From Plantago ovata (taxonomy: Eukaryota; Streptophyta; Magnoliopsida; Lamiales; Plantaginaceae): a stretch of 64,000 nucleotides of DNA. The DNA is taken from assembly GCA_028274465.1 (NCBI GenBank), contig CM051458.1:18181566-18245565 (forward strand), written 5' to 3'. The notes beneath the pieces are model-generated. The model made no database searches. It was not told the origin of the DNA and saw only the letters and a list, made by a program, of their open reading frames with translations. The first letter of the stretch is position 1. Each line of letters starts with the position of its first letter. Shown piece by piece: positions 21,712 to 34,122 of this stretch. The translations under genes were made by a program, and so were the position numbers.

Positions 21712-23550
21712 ATGCCGAAACCCAGACTGCCTCGTTACACCCTACCGCCGGATGAGACTCCACAACACTCCTCAGTCAACACGTACTGAGGGAGATGACA
21801 CCGGGGCCTAGCTCACAGCCACCCCGCTCACCCGAGCTGCTCATGGGACTCCAGGTGAGTCCCAGTAGGGGCTCTCGAACCAGCGATCCCGTGACCCATG
21901 GGCCACGTGCAACGATGACTGTCCCTACACTGATCACCCCATGGACGGTCTTTAGTGGAATGGTACGCCTGTACTCTACCCCAACGGGGACAAGTAAAGT
22001 ATTATGATTTAACTTATCTATTTACGTAAAAATGTTGTATTATGGCTTGATTTCATTACTATATATTACGAAGGTTTGCTTAATGATTGCCTTATTCTTT
22101 GTAGGTTATTTGCGGTAAAGGCGGCTCTCAACAACCTAGGCCAAGATCATCAGGGCCAAGATGCTCCCACCACAACAGGGTGGCGCCCAGTGGGACTACC
22201 ATCCCTGACCAGTTGAAGGAGAGTACTTTGAGGAGCTGAGGGTGAGTTAATAATCGTAATGCTTTTTCATAATTGTTTTTTTGTCTTGAGTGGTATGTTA
22301 CTGTATTGTGAGTGGTATGTTAGCCACTATATTTGGGTGATATGTTAGTCACCATTGTTGTAGTAAAATAAGGACAATGTGAGTGGTCTGTTAGCCACTG
22401 TACTTGGGTGTATGTTAGTCACCGATATAATTGTTGTGCATGTGCTACACTTGTTATAATTGACCTGTTTTAAGTTCTCACACATTTAGATATGTTTTTG
22501 GATGTTTGCCTGTACTTGTGTAGACATATTACTTCCTTCCCAAAGCTCTGTTGTGGCCACTCTGGTATGCTTCAACGCCCATGGTAGTGCCCTTTACAAG
22601 GGGATGGTTAATACCATGAAGGTCAGGTACAATGACGGACTGGGAAAGCCGAGTTGGCTAGGAGATGAATGTGGGTTCAGTGGAAGGCCTACGGGCCTGA
22701 CCCAAAAGTCTACGCGTGCGGCTGAGCAAAACGCCGCAAACAAGAAGGCGACGCCCGAGGATGGGACCAGGAGCATGGTACACATCGATTTGGCTCTCAG
22801 TCCATCGCTACAGCAACATGAACTAGGCTGGCTGGTAAGTGTATAATTAATTAACTTTGTGGTTTTAATATTATTCTTGTGTACTTGTAATATTAGTTCG
22901 AACTTTGTGATTTATAAACTCATGCCTCTTATACTTTTGTGATCTTTTTTATCATGCCTCTATACTTGTATTCATGTGTCATTCAGATTGAGGATAACGA
23001 GAGTCTTCTCTTCACGTTCTTCACGAAGTCTCAGATGGGCCCTGATGGCGAGAATGGTTGTCTACTAAGGCCGAGAAGATTGTGGTAAGTTGCAATACTT
23101 GTGTTCATTAAATACGGTTGATTTCAATAATACTTGAATCACTAACGCCTTGCACTATTGATTTATCCTTTCAGGAGGCCTATACAGAGAGGATTCGTGA
23201 CAAGGACCTCACTGTCGAGGCATGAACAACACATTTTGTTGGAACTGGATCGGGAGGACGAGAAGGTCGTCGCTTGGGACTAGGGAGTGTGGCTGCTACC
23301 ACTAGTGGCGCGAGGCATCGCGCGTTCCCGTCATCTCGGGAACTCTGCTCACGGACCACGTCTTCTAGTACTTCCTCTGATCAGGCCGCCCTCGGAGCGG
23401 AGTTGGTAGAGAAGGATGCAGAGATTAGGAGGCTGGCCGAGAGACAGGCTGAGCAGGAGGGCCCACATCGCTGCCATTTTATGCGCAAAAGTTGGGGATG
23501 CCACCTCCTTCCTCCAGCGCACCACCACCGCCCCCCCCCCTTCTCCATGA
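21712..23550 (+). pseudogene. CACTA transposase-like protein, copy 2
   Basis: Same five-exon layout as copy 1: 21712-21993, 22105-22241, 22524-22834, 22987-23084 and 23175-23550. Exon 3 is better preserved here and reads GDE...TRAAEQNAANKKATPEDG, matching the region before the conserved H-x-GS-like part of Transposase_24 proteins. Exon 1 and exon 5 differ from copy 1 by many single-base insertions and deletions (for example GAGG for GAAGG at the start of exon 5, and a C-run in the proline-rich end). Those in exon 1 crowd toward the gap, which points to unpolished sequence rather than true decay. The Ser-rich and coiled-coil C-terminus is as in copy 1. Confidence 0.55.
22300..22425 (+). repeat. 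paired hairpin repeat in transposase intron 2, copy 2
   Basis: Same TGTTAG-loop inverted repeats as at 13262-13381, with minor length differences. Confidence 0.55.
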
Positions 23551-23818
23551 TCCAGTTTAGTTTTTTTATGTTGTTTTTCGACTCCTGAACGAATATATAC
23601 TTCCTATCGGATATTACATTAGATATTTATTGTATGAATGACTTTTATATGATTATTGGATCGTTTCGTTATTGAAAATGCTTTTCGCATTTATTTTTGG
23701 AGAATTTATTTATTACGACTATTAATGATGTGTGTAACAGGTTCAATAGGTTTTTTGGTTTGGATTTTATTTAAATATAAAGAATTTGTTAAAAAATAAA
23801 AAAATAAAACAAAAAAAA

Positions 23819-24133
23819 AATCCAGCGACGGATAACTCATCCGTCGCTAAAGTCCTGGTCAGACTAGTAATCTGACCATGACTTTGCGACGGATGACTCC
23901 CCATCGCAACACGGTCAACGAATCATCCATCGCTAATTCGTGACGGATCGTTAATTCGTTTACGACCAACGTATTAGCGACAGAATTCTCATCCGTTGCT
24001 ATATTTAGCGATCCGTCGCTATATTTAGCGATCCGTCGCTATATTTAGCGATCCCGCTGATCCTAATTAGCGACGAATCGCTGATTTTCAGCGACGGATG
24101 AGTCCGTCGTTGAACATCAGATCCCTTGTAGTG
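23819..24133 (+). repeat. CACTA 3' subterminal repeats and terminus, copy 2
   Basis: AGCGACGGAT-type repeats in both orientations and the 20-bp tandem unit (about 24001-24055), ending CCCTTGTAGTG. The region 23551-23818 is AT-rich and featureless. Confidence 0.82.
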
Positions 24134-24986
24134 TTTGTTCCTTTCAAATTGATCCAGTTCTTCTTGCATTGCCTTGATCCATTCGGAATGCTTTAAAGCT
24201 TCTTCTATGGTTTTAGGTACAATTTTTGAAACAAAGCAAGAGAACAATAATTCTACTTCTACAACAGTTGCTTCTTCAGCAAGTCCATGAGTAGTAGAAA
24301 CTTTGGATCTAGTCACTTGGCGTTTATCAATATCACATCATATCCGTAGAGGGATGATCTCTAATCCATTTATTAACAGGTTTTCTGTTCGTTGGATCTG
24401 GATATGTTTGCTCATCAGCACGTACTTGTTCAGTACTACTGGAATTTTGTGTCTCTGCTGAGATTGGTTCATCAGCAACTGCTTGTTCAGCATTGCTAGA
24501 TTGTGGTAATTCATCAGCAGGCACGGGAGGTTGCATAGTTTCAGCAACTTCCGGAGCAACTGCATCTTTGCTGGAAATTCCTTGTCGTGAACTATATTTA
24601 TCTTGTCATGACTTGGGGGAGGAGAGTCATTGTCAGAATGGTCATTTAGTTCAATTGACTTGATTTGCCTAGCATTAGATTCAGTTCTTTGCTCATGTAT
24701 GATTAACTTTTTCATACATTCTGATATTTCTTCTTCAGCAGGCACTCCATGTGTCTTTTCTTAGAATACAACATGCACTGATTCTTCGATCTTTTGTGCC
24801 TTTTTGTTGTAAATCTATAAGCTTTACTATGCAAGGAGTAACCGAGAAATATCGCTTCGTCTGCCTTTGGTTGTTGAAATGTTCTTAGGTATTCTCTACC
24901 GTTATTAAGTACGAAACAGTTAGAAGCAACTACTTTAGATGAGTGATATTAGGAGGCCCTCCAACAAACAACTCATAAGGAGTTTT
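24134..24986 (-). pseudogene. copia #1 integrase C-terminus, linker and RT start
   Basis: The order and motifs are those of the copy at 15086-15943: an integrase end, then an acidic linker (ECMKKLIIHEQRTESNARQI, PPVPADELPQSSNAEQAV), then the opening of reverse transcriptase (EWIKAMQEELDQFERN). The left edge is the CACTA terminus, the right edge the chromovirus target duplication. It is a broken fossil. Confidence 0.85.
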
Positions 24987-25446
24987 TGTCATATCCGGCC
25001 CAAGAGTGTAGTCATAACAGGCCCAAGGAATCATGGTCTAGTTACTTGTTGATCCATATGTTTCTACAGCACTTTAATTCTATTTTGCTTTGTTGGTTAG
25101 TTTCTCTATTTTGTTTTTATCTGGATGTTTAACTGTGGACACGCCTACTTGGTGAGCTGGCAATTGAGCTACCTGCAGACTTACAAAAGGGAGAAAGAGC
25201 AGGCAACCACAGGAGTGAATTGAGGTATGTCTCAATTCATAGAATTCTAAATAGCCCCTTCTACAAGAAAAATATCTCTAACTATTAATTATCATCAATC
25301 TCAGGTTTCCTGGAGCTCTGTCTGCGGCTAATCTTCACTGCTTAGTTTCTATTTCAGTTGTAATTTCCATTCAAACCATTTCAAAGGCTGTATAAACTTC
25401 TGTTTTGATTTCCAATTCCATTATTCATCTATATTAGTTCATTACA
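24987..25446 (+). repeat. chromovirus copy 2, 5' LTR
   Basis: 460 bp, TGTCATATCC...TTCATTACA, followed by a tRNA-Met-type primer site at 25449-25467. Confidence 0.94.
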
Positions 25447-25492
25447 ATTGGTATCCAGAGACAGGTTACGGTGAATTTTTGATCTATTCACC

Positions 25493-28400
25493 ATGGGTGC
25501 TAGTAATCATGAAACAAGGATGAAGGATCTATTTGCTCAACAAGCGAAACACGACGCTGAGATCGATGGGATGAGTATGAAGATGGATACTCTGTATGAG
25601 AAGGTGGGTTCGATGGATTCTTCAATGATCGAGCTCAAGGAACAGCTGGCTTTGCTTTTGAAACAAACGCAGAAGGATGGGGCAGAGGACGAGGAAGAAA
25701 AGAAGCAGGAAACATACATACCTCCTCATCTGCGAACCCCACAGGAACCTCCAGTCAATCTCGAAGGGCCTAACAAGGAGAAAGGATTAGAGTACTCATT
25801 CAAGCGCTCTGGGTATTCAATGTTTAGTCAACCAGAGATGCCGGCTCATCGGTTAGAGTTTCCTGAATTTGACGGGGAGAACCCACGGACATGGATCAGA
25901 CGAGCCAACAGGTATTACCAAGTGAACCCTCTGGATGAATTTAATAAAGTGATTCATGCTTCGTATTATTTTCGGGATCAAGCTGATTTATGGTTTTTCG
26001 AGTATGTGGAGGGTAAAAACCATATTAATTGGGATAAGTTCTGTAACATGATTCTGGAGAGGTTTTTGATGGTTGGGCATGAGGATGTAGTCATTGAGTT
26101 TACTCAGTTAGAACAGAAGACTGATGTTGCAGGATACATTGAACAGTTTGAGGAGTTAAAATCGTTGGTACGGGCTAAACATCCTCTAATGTCAGAAGAA
26201 TTTTTTGTCTCATGTTTTATAAAGGGGTTAAAGGAAGAGGTTAGGGTGCCGGTACAATTGTTCAGGCCTAGGAATTTACCAGCTGCAATGAGCCAAGCCA
26301 AACTGCTAGAAAGTACTTTAGATGTGTGGGGAAAAAGAGGAAAAGTACCTGTTAAATCTGTGGCTGTTGCACCTCATACTGGCAGAAGTTTGGGAAACTA
26401 TGGAACAAATAGTACTGCTGTGTCTAATAAGGGAAGTACTGTCTTACCGTTGAAGAAACTGTCTAAGGCGGAATACGACTCTCGGAGAGAAAAGGGTCTA
26501 TCTTTTAATTGCAACGAGAAGTACTCCTTTGGCCATAAATGTGCGAAACTGTTTCAAATTGTTCTGGCTTACGAGGAAGAGATTGTGAGTGAAGAGGATG
26601 ATGACTTACGAATGGAAGACTTACCATCCGATGGCGAGATAAGCCTTCATGCCTTGCTTGGAAGTAAATCTGCTAGCAACTCTATGAAAATTAGGGGGGC
26701 TGTTGGGAAAAAGAGATTATCCATCCTCGTTGATAGTGGGAGTACACACAGTTATCTCAATCAATCAACTGCCCAAGAGCTGCAATGTTCCATCGAAGGG
26801 ACTCCACCATGGGTTATAACCGTTGCTAATGGTGAACGAACTGTGAGTAAGGAGATTTGCAAGAGTTTTCAATGGAGTTCACAAGGACAACAGTTTGAAG
26901 CTGATTTGCGTTTAATTCCTTTGGGTGGCTGCGATGTTATTTTGGGGTGTGATTGGATGTGGAAGTATGATCCAATCACCTTCCATCTGAAGAAGAATTG
27001 TTTAGAAGTCACCAAGAAGGACAAGCGGGTGCAACTCAGAGGTGAGTCTGATGAAATATCTCTTAATCTGATGAGTGGACGGGGAATTAAACGGCTCTTA
27101 AATAAGAACACGCAGGAATGGGTTACTCAACTCTTTCAGATTACTGCCGTTTCAATCCTAGATTCTGTTCCTAGCCATATTCAGCAACTTCTGGAGGAAT
27201 ATCAGGATGTTTTTGGAGAACCAAAACGTTGCCACCCATTCGTGCTATACAACACAGTATCAACTTGAAGGAATCAGCATTGCCCGTGCAACAGAGACCA
27301 TATCGATACTCTCATACACTTAAGAATGAGGTAGAAAGGCTTGTGAAAGAAATGATTGACCAAGGCCTTGTGGCTAACAGTTCTAGTCCCTTTTCTTCCC
27401 CTGTAATCCTTGTTAAGAAGAAGGATGGCACTTGGCGGATGTGCGTCGATTACCGGAAGCTTAATGACTTGACAATTAAGGACAAATTTCCCATCCCAGT
27501 TATAGAAGACCTCCTGTCAGAATTACATGGAGCCGTTATTTTTTCCAAGTTGGACCTTAGGCAAGGTTATTTCCAGGTACGAATTCGGGATGAAGATAAG
27601 TACAAAACTTCTTTTGTAACTCATAATGGGCAATACGAGTTCAATGTGATGCCATTCGGGCTTACCAACGCCCCTGCTACCTTCCAGAAATTGATGAATG
27701 AGGTATTTTCCAAGCTATTGAGAAAATGTGTTTTGGTGTTTTTCGATGATATATTGGTGTACAGTAAAGATGAAAGGGACCATTGCAAACACTTGGCTAT
27801 GGTTTTTGACTTAATGAGGCAGCATGAGTTATATGCAAAACGTTCCAAGTGTGGGTTTGCCATGAAACAAGTAGAGTATTTGGGATATGTGATCAGCCAA
27901 GAGGGAGTTTCGACTGACCCACAGAAATTCAAGTTATGCTCGACTGGCCAACTCCTAAGTCACTCAAAGCCCTTCGTGGATTTTTGGGATTCACGGGCTA
28001 CTATCGTCGTTTTGCAGCAAACTATGGACTGATCGCCAAGCCTCTGACAGATTTGACTCGGAAAGATGCTTTCAAATGGTCTGACGAGGCAGAACAGTCT
28101 TTTCAACAACTGAAACAACGATTGGTCGAAGCACCAATTTTAGCTCTTCCAAGTTTCGACGAACCTTTTGTACTGGAAACTGACGCAAGCCAAACAGGAA
28201 TCGGTGCGGTGCTAATGCAACGCGGGAGACCAATAGCATATTTTAGCCAAGCTCTATGCCCCAAGAATCAATCACTCTCTACCTATGAGAAGGAGCTTCT
28301 TGCTATCATGACCGCGGTCGGGAAATGGTCCAGTTACTTGATTGGGACACGATTCATTATCAAGACGGACCATATAAGCCTCAAGTACTTAAAAGAGCAG

Positions 28401-30029
28401 AAGATTGTGAATGCTTTACAACAAAAATGGTTGTATAAGCTTATGGGATTCGACTTTACCATCGAATATAAACAAGGCAAGGCCAATGTGGTAGCGGATG
28501 CACTTTCCCGCAAGTTTGAATATCAATTGGAAGGTGACAACGACAAGCAAGAGGAAGTAGACGATGGGCAGTGCCTTTTAATTACTCACATTAGGCCCAG
28601 TTGGGTAGAAGAAATCGAGTTAAGTTATGATAATGATGCTTTTGTGAAAGACATCAAGGCTGGGCTATTATTGCAGAAAGGCCAAACCAGTGATTATACT
28701 TTGATCGATGGCATCATCCGTTACAAGGGCCGTATTCTTGTGGGAAATAACAGTGGCATCAGGCTGAAAATTATTGAGGCTATACACAGTTCGGCGGTGG
28801 GCGGACACTCAGGAATTCATTCCAGTTACATGAAAGCTAAACAAATATTTTATTGGAAGGGCATGAAATCTGATTTGGAGCAGTTTATACTAAGTTGTGA
28901 CATTTGCAAAAAATGCAAGGACGAGAACGTATTGTACCCTGGCATGGTGCAGCCGTTGGAGATTCCTTCATTGCCTTGGACTCATGTTTCGATGGATTTT
29001 ATTGAAGGTTTACCGATGTCTGACGGTAAAAAGGTTATTTGGGTTATTGTTGACCGTCTCACGAAATACAGTCACTTCTTGGCCATTAAACATCCTTATA
29101 CAGCTGAGTATCTATCCGAGTTATACATGGACCATATACATAAGTTGCATGGTGTCCCAGAAGTTATTCTATCCGACAGGAATGTTGTTTTCCAGAGTCA
29201 ATTCTGGAAGGAATTTTTCAGCCTTATGGGGACCAAGTTGAGGATGAGCACGGCTCACCATCCACAAACTGACGGCCAAACGGAGCGGGTGAACAGGTGC
29301 ATTGAAACATATCTACGTTGTCTCATTCATGACCACCAGAAAAGGTGGAGCTACTGGCTACCCTTAGCCGAATGGTGGTATAACACCTGTTATCACCATT
29401 CATTGCAGACCTCTCCCTTCAAGGCACTCTATGGTTATGAACCTCCTCACTTGTCATTGGGACCATATTTGCAGAGCAACAATATTGCAGTCCAGCAAAC
29501 CATTCAAGGGCGCCAACAAATGATTCAGATTCTTAAACGAAATTTGGAGGTAGCTCAAGAACGCATGAAGATCTATGCCGATCAACGCCGTTCTGAAAGA
29601 GAGTTTGATGTGGGTGACTTTGTTTATCTCAAGATGCAACCATTTAAAGTTGGAAACACCATGCTCAAACGGCAGACCAAGTTATCCATTAAGTACTACG
29701 GTCCATTTCAGGTATTGGGACGAATTGGGCCTGTTACGTATCGTCTGCAACTGCCTTCTACTACCAAGATGCATGATGTCTTCCATGTCTCGCTCCTCAA
29801 AAAGATGATCAAGAATAAATATACTCCTCTCACCATACTGCCTGATGTTAACTCAGAAGGTACGCCACTGGTTTATCCTATTGCCATCTTGGACCAGCGT
29901 ACCATCTCAGCCAGAAACAAACCGGTCTCTGAAGTTCTTGTGCATTGGAGCAACTTGCCACCCGAAGCAGCTACATGGGAACGTTCTGCATCATTTTCTG
30001 CTCAGTTTCCGGATTTTCCTTTGCCTTGA
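25493..30029 (+). pseudogene. chromovirus copy 2 gag-pol region
   Basis: Gag (MGASNHETRM; capsid core near residues 110-270 with WIRRANRYYQVN and ELKSLVRAKHP), a zinc-knuckle-like motif, protease DSGSTHSYLN, reverse transcriptase ([42 protein letters not shown]), RNase H (ETDASQTGIGAVL, TDHISLKYL), integrase with its HHCC finger (GGHSGIHSSYMKAKQIFYW, CDICKKC) and catalytic core (MDFIEGLP, HPQTDGQTERVN), then a chromodomain-like end (VYPIAILDQRTI, VLVHWSNLPPEAATWE). The complete set marks an autonomous chromovirus lineage. About two frame breaks remain in this copy. Confidence 0.92.
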
Positions 30030-30057
30030 GGAAAAGGCAATTTTGAGGAGGGAGTAT

Positions 30058-30518
30058 TGTCATATCCGGCCCAAGAGTGTAGTCATAACAGGCCCAAGGA
30101 ATCATGGTCTAGTTACTTGTTGATCCATAATGTTTCTACAGCACTTTAATTCTATTTGCTTTGTTGGTTAGTTTCTCTATTTTGTTTTTATCTGGATGTT
30201 TAACTGTGGACACGCCTACTTGGTGAGCTGGCAATTGAGCTACCTGCAGACTTACAAAGGGAGAAAGAGCAGCAGCAACCACAGGAGTGAATTGAGGTAT
30301 GTCTCAATTCATAGAATTCTAAATAGCCCCTTCTACAAGAAAAATATCTCTAACTATTAATTATCATCAATCTCAGGTTTCCTGGAGCTCTGTCTGCGGC
30401 TAATCTTCACTGCTTAGTTTCTATTTCAGTTGTAATTTCCATTCAAACCATTTCAAAGGCTGTATAAACTTCTGTTTTGATTTCCAATTCCATTATTCAT
30501 CTATATTAGTTCATTACA
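30058..30518 (+). repeat. chromovirus copy 2, 3' LTR
   Basis: 461 bp, preceded by the purine tract GAGGAGGGAG and followed by the GTTTT duplication. Confidence 0.94.
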
Positions 30519-31600
30519 GTTTTGTTGTATTCCTTAGTAATCAAACATCTGTTTTGAGTGTAACAGGCGGTATTAATCGCTTCAATCCAGTAAGCCTCAC
30601 TTATTTCAGTGTCAGCAAGCATTGTTCTTGCGGCTTCTTTTAGGGTACGATTCTTCCGTTCAGCAACACCGTTTTGTTGTGGTATCCTTACTAAGGATAA
30701 CTGATGATGTATGCCTTTTGAAGTGCAATACTCAGTTATGTACTGGTTTACAAACTCAGTACCATCGTCTGTCCTTATGACTTTTACCTTGTCATTTTTC
30801 ATGACTTCCAGCTTATTCAGCAAGTTAGGTATTTCGGTCCTAGTTTCAGATTTGTGCTTGATAAATACTACCCAAGTGAATCTTGAATACTCATCTACCA
30901 CCACCAGACCATACTTCTTACCAGCATAGCTTGTTGAAGAAGATTCAAACAAGTCCATGTGCAAGAGTTGCAAAGGTTTGTAGTTGACGGTACTGCCTTG
31001 TTCTTGAAAGAAGATTTGGTTTGCTTTCCTTGCTGACATGCATTGCAAACACCATCCTTCTTAAAAGTAACCTTAGGTAATCCAACTACAAGTGCCTTTT
31101 TAGACAGCTTATTCAGCGTCTTGAAGTTTAGATGACTTGTTCGTTTATGCCATAACCAAGCTTTTTCAGCAAGGCAATCGTGATCTGAGACAAGGCATTT
31201 TTCAACGATTGCTGAAGACCAATCTATGGTGTACAAGCCTCCTGATCTTCTTGCAATCATAATAACCTTCTTAGTCTCCAAATCTATAAGTGTACATTCA
31301 TCACTTTTGATTTTGATGATGTATCCTTTGTCAGCAAACTGACTCATGCTGAAAAGATTAAACTTAAGATTTTTGACATAAAGAACTCCCGTAATGGTAA
31401 TGCAACCTAACTTCACGTCACCATAGCCTTTTGTAGAACCAGATCCTCCACCGGCAAACCTTATTGTTGGACCTTTAGACCACCGTCTATAGTTTATAAG
31501 GTTATTCTTGTTGCCCGTCATGTGCTTTCCACAACCACTATCAAAGTGCCAGATTGCATCGTTTGTCTCCGTGGCTGAAGTCTGCACAATCAAGAGCAAA
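30519..31600 (-). pseudogene. copia #1 protease, pre-integrase and integrase core
   Basis: Minus-strand coding. In order: aspartic protease (WHFDSGCGKHMTG, LFSMSQFADKGY), the GAG-pre-integrase segment with its HHCC finger (WLWHKRTSHLNFKTLNKLSK, CNACQQGKQ) and the integrase core (HMDLFES, YGLVVVDEYSRFTWV, RTDDGTEFVNQY, PQQNGVAERKNRTLKEAAR). The chromovirus cuts the integrase at the left edge. The frame is interrupted about twice. Domain order protease-integrase-reverse transcriptase identifies Ty1/copia rather than gypsy. Confidence 0.9.
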
Positions 31601-34040
31601 TAAGTTAATTATCCAATATTGGATGTCCATTAACATGTTGAAGAATGCGTCCAGTGGAAACCCAAGTCTTAAGTTTTTCAACATTGACTTGTTTTCTACT
31701 TGCTGAGGAACTAGGAGGTTTTGAGCTGAAAGAATTTTGATTCGTGCTGATCAAGTCCACTTTCTGATGTGGTGTCTTGCTTGGTTGACCTTTTTGCTGA
31801 ACATACTTTTCAGTAAGTTCTTTTCTAGTCCTAGCATTTAGAGTCTTTTCAGAACTCTTAGGCTTGATTTTGTTCATCTCTTTGAAGTATATTTGCTGAC
31901 TTTGTTTATACTCGTGAAAAAGTTGACTTTGCTTGGTTTTGAAACCGAGTCCACTTTTCGGAGAATGCTGAGCTTTTGTGTCAGCAACCTTACTTGATTC
32001 AGGTTTGTCAGCAAAGGTCTTCTGATTACTTTTAGTAATCTTGCCTTTTGACTTAACAAATTGCTTTTCAGCAACTTGTTTGGCGGAATGCTTTACAGCA
32101 TCCTTCTTCTTTACAGTTTGCTTCTCAGCAACCTGTTTTCCTTTTAAAGTCTTGTTACTTTGAGTAGCAACAGCGGGCTTTACGGTCGTAGGTACTTGAT
32201 TGCATGTTTAAGCAACCTTAGATTGACCAAACTGATAGAGTTCTGGTTGACCACCATCAGTAGCACGTACAAAGGAAATCGGTGATTTGTCTTTACTCAA
32301 GATTTCTACGTCATCACCTTCATACGTTGCACCTAAACCTTCTTTCTGAGATGGATCTCTCAAATAAGAGTTTAGTTCAGTTAGCGTATTACTTGCGTCA
32401 GCATAAGATTTGAAATTGATTTTCATCTTTTTCATTTCTTGGATTTCAGCAAGTAACTTTAGAATTGAGGACTGACACTTTTCCAATTCTAATGCCATTT
32501 GAGAATTCTTCTCTGTAGCTTCAGCAATCAACTTCTTAAGACGCCTTATTTCAGCATCCTTTTCTTCTGTCTCTTCCTTCAACAAGATATACTTTTCAGT
32601 AGTATGCTTTGTCAGAGTTTCAGCAATCTGTAGTTTCTCTTGCTGTCTGCTCAGAGTTTTCTCAAATCTTTCGATTTCTCCTTGAATCTTGTCAAGGTCA
32701 ATCTCGTCTTCAATTTCTGAGTCTGAGTCAGAGGTAGGATTGTTTACCTGACCGGCCATGAGGCAGAACTCATAGTTTGACACATCTGGATAAGCTTCCA
32801 TAGCTATTCCACAAACTTCCTTGCCAATCTCTATGTCAAGAGTGGCTTCTTCATCGTCAGTGTCTGAGCTTTCATCCTCACTGTCTTCGGAGCTAGTATC
32901 AATACACAAGGCATCGATTTTTGCTTGAAGCTTCTTCTTTTCTTCAGCAATAAAAGATCTTTTGAACTTCTTCTTCTTTTCAGCAGATTTTCCTTTCAGC
33001 AAAGGGCAATTTGCTTTGAAGTGTCCAGGCTTTTTGCATTAAAAGCAGAGATCATTTCCAACTGCTGGTTCTTCTGATGAAGTTGCTTGCTGAGCTTGCT
33101 TGTTCAGCGAGCTAGTCTCATTCTTGTACTTATGGTAGTTGTTACCAAGATGCTTTTTCAGCTTCTCTTTTGCTTTTCGCCTTTCAAGTTCCTTACTGAT
33201 GAATTTCTTCATGTTTTTGACAACCAAAGCGTTTTCATCAGAAGGCTCTTTATCATTCTTCTTTTCAGAAGATGACGGCTTTGCAGCAAGAGCAATGTTT
33301 TGCGATTTTTCAGCAAACACATTTTCTCTTTGCTTTGTCTCGTAGTTGACAGTAGCAAGATGAGAGAACAACTCTGTTGGTGTAATGTCTGGCACTCCTT
33401 GATTATAGTAGAAGTTCTGAGTGCGGATCCATTCTTGGTTCAGACTTCTGATGATGGTTTTCACCTTCTCAGAATCTGAGTAAAGGTTTCCAACACCCAA
33501 GGCTGCCATTTCACTAACAAGAGTTGTGAATCTGAAGTCCAGGTCTTCTAGTGACTCATTTGTACCTTGTTTAAAGTTCTGGAACTTTAACTTCAACACT
33601 TCGAGTTTGTTTTCCTTGGTTTTGTCAGATCCAGCACAAAGATCTTGAACCATTTTCCAAGCTTCCTTAGCAGTTTTAGCACCCCACAGTTTGTACTGTA
33701 TGGTACCCGGAGTTGATCGAATGATGATGTTTCTTGCTTGGCCATCAAGACAGAATCTCTTAGCTTCATCGGAAGTCCATTCCTCTCTTGGTTTTGGAAC
33801 AACGGTATCAACCGGTTCGCCTAAGATAGTTTCCTTTCCAGCTTCAGTGGTTTTGTGAGGAAAACTTCTTTCAACCTTAGTGATCTTGATAGGTCCATCT
33901 TTAATGACAGTAACCATCTCATCACTAATGGCCTCAAGATGTAGCATCATGTTGTTTCGCCATTTTTCATAATTTTCCAGCTTCAGCAAGGTAGCGTCTC
34001 CTAAAGACATCATGTCAGTAAAAGTCTACGAAACTGATCA
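31601..34040 (-). pseudogene. copia #1 gag region
   Basis: Begins MMSLGDATLLKLENYEKWRN, the opening typical of copia gag (DUF4219/UBN2 type), with the capsid-like part to about residue 240 (SLEDLDFRFTTLVSEMAALG). A zinc-knuckle segment (KKPGHFK) and a basic stretch follow, then an acidic run (TSSEDSEDESSDTDDEE), the FCLMAGQ motif, a long coiled coil (GEIERFEKTLSRQQEKLQ) and a Lys/Ser-rich tail. Acidic, CLMA and coiled-coil segments after the knuckle resemble Sirevirus gag. It is broken in about three places. TTGCTGA/TCAGCAA occurs here about every 170 bp. Confidence 0.82.
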
Positions 34041-34108
34041 AGTGAGAGTGATTTACGGAAAGCACCTAAGGGGATCTAGGTTCAGTGCTGAAGGTTAAAG
34101 AACCTCCA

Positions 34109-34120
34109 GCTCTGATACCA
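34109..34120 (-). promoter_or_regulatory. copia #1 primer binding site (tRNA-iMet)
   Basis: Element-strand TGGTATCAGAGC, 2 bp from the LTR edge: the standard initiator tRNA-Met primer site. Confidence 0.93.
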
Positions 34121-34122
34121 CT

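Larger units (their letters stand above)
21662..24133 (+). mobile_element. CACTA transposon, 3' part, copy 2
   Basis: Starts inside the first intron and runs to the CCCTTGTAGTG terminus at 24133. It is nearly identical to 12645-15085. It lacks the solo LTR only because the gap starts downstream of that site. The 3' end sits in the same base of the copia reverse transcriptase as copy 1. Confidence 0.8.
24987..30518 (+). mobile_element. chromovirus (Ty3/gypsy, Reina-like), copy 2
   Basis: 5.5 kb with LTRs 24987-25446 and 30058-30518 and GTTTT on both sides (24982-24986 and 30519-30523). Its two LTRs differ by only a handful of mostly single-base length changes, so it is very young. It looks close to whole: about two frame interruptions in the gag-pol region. 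All expected domains are present. Same insertion site as copy 1. Confidence 0.95.

Noticed and set aside
15944-30518. Two independent chromovirus insertions
   Set aside because: Identical target site, duplication and flanks show one insertion in a duplicated or doubly assembled block.
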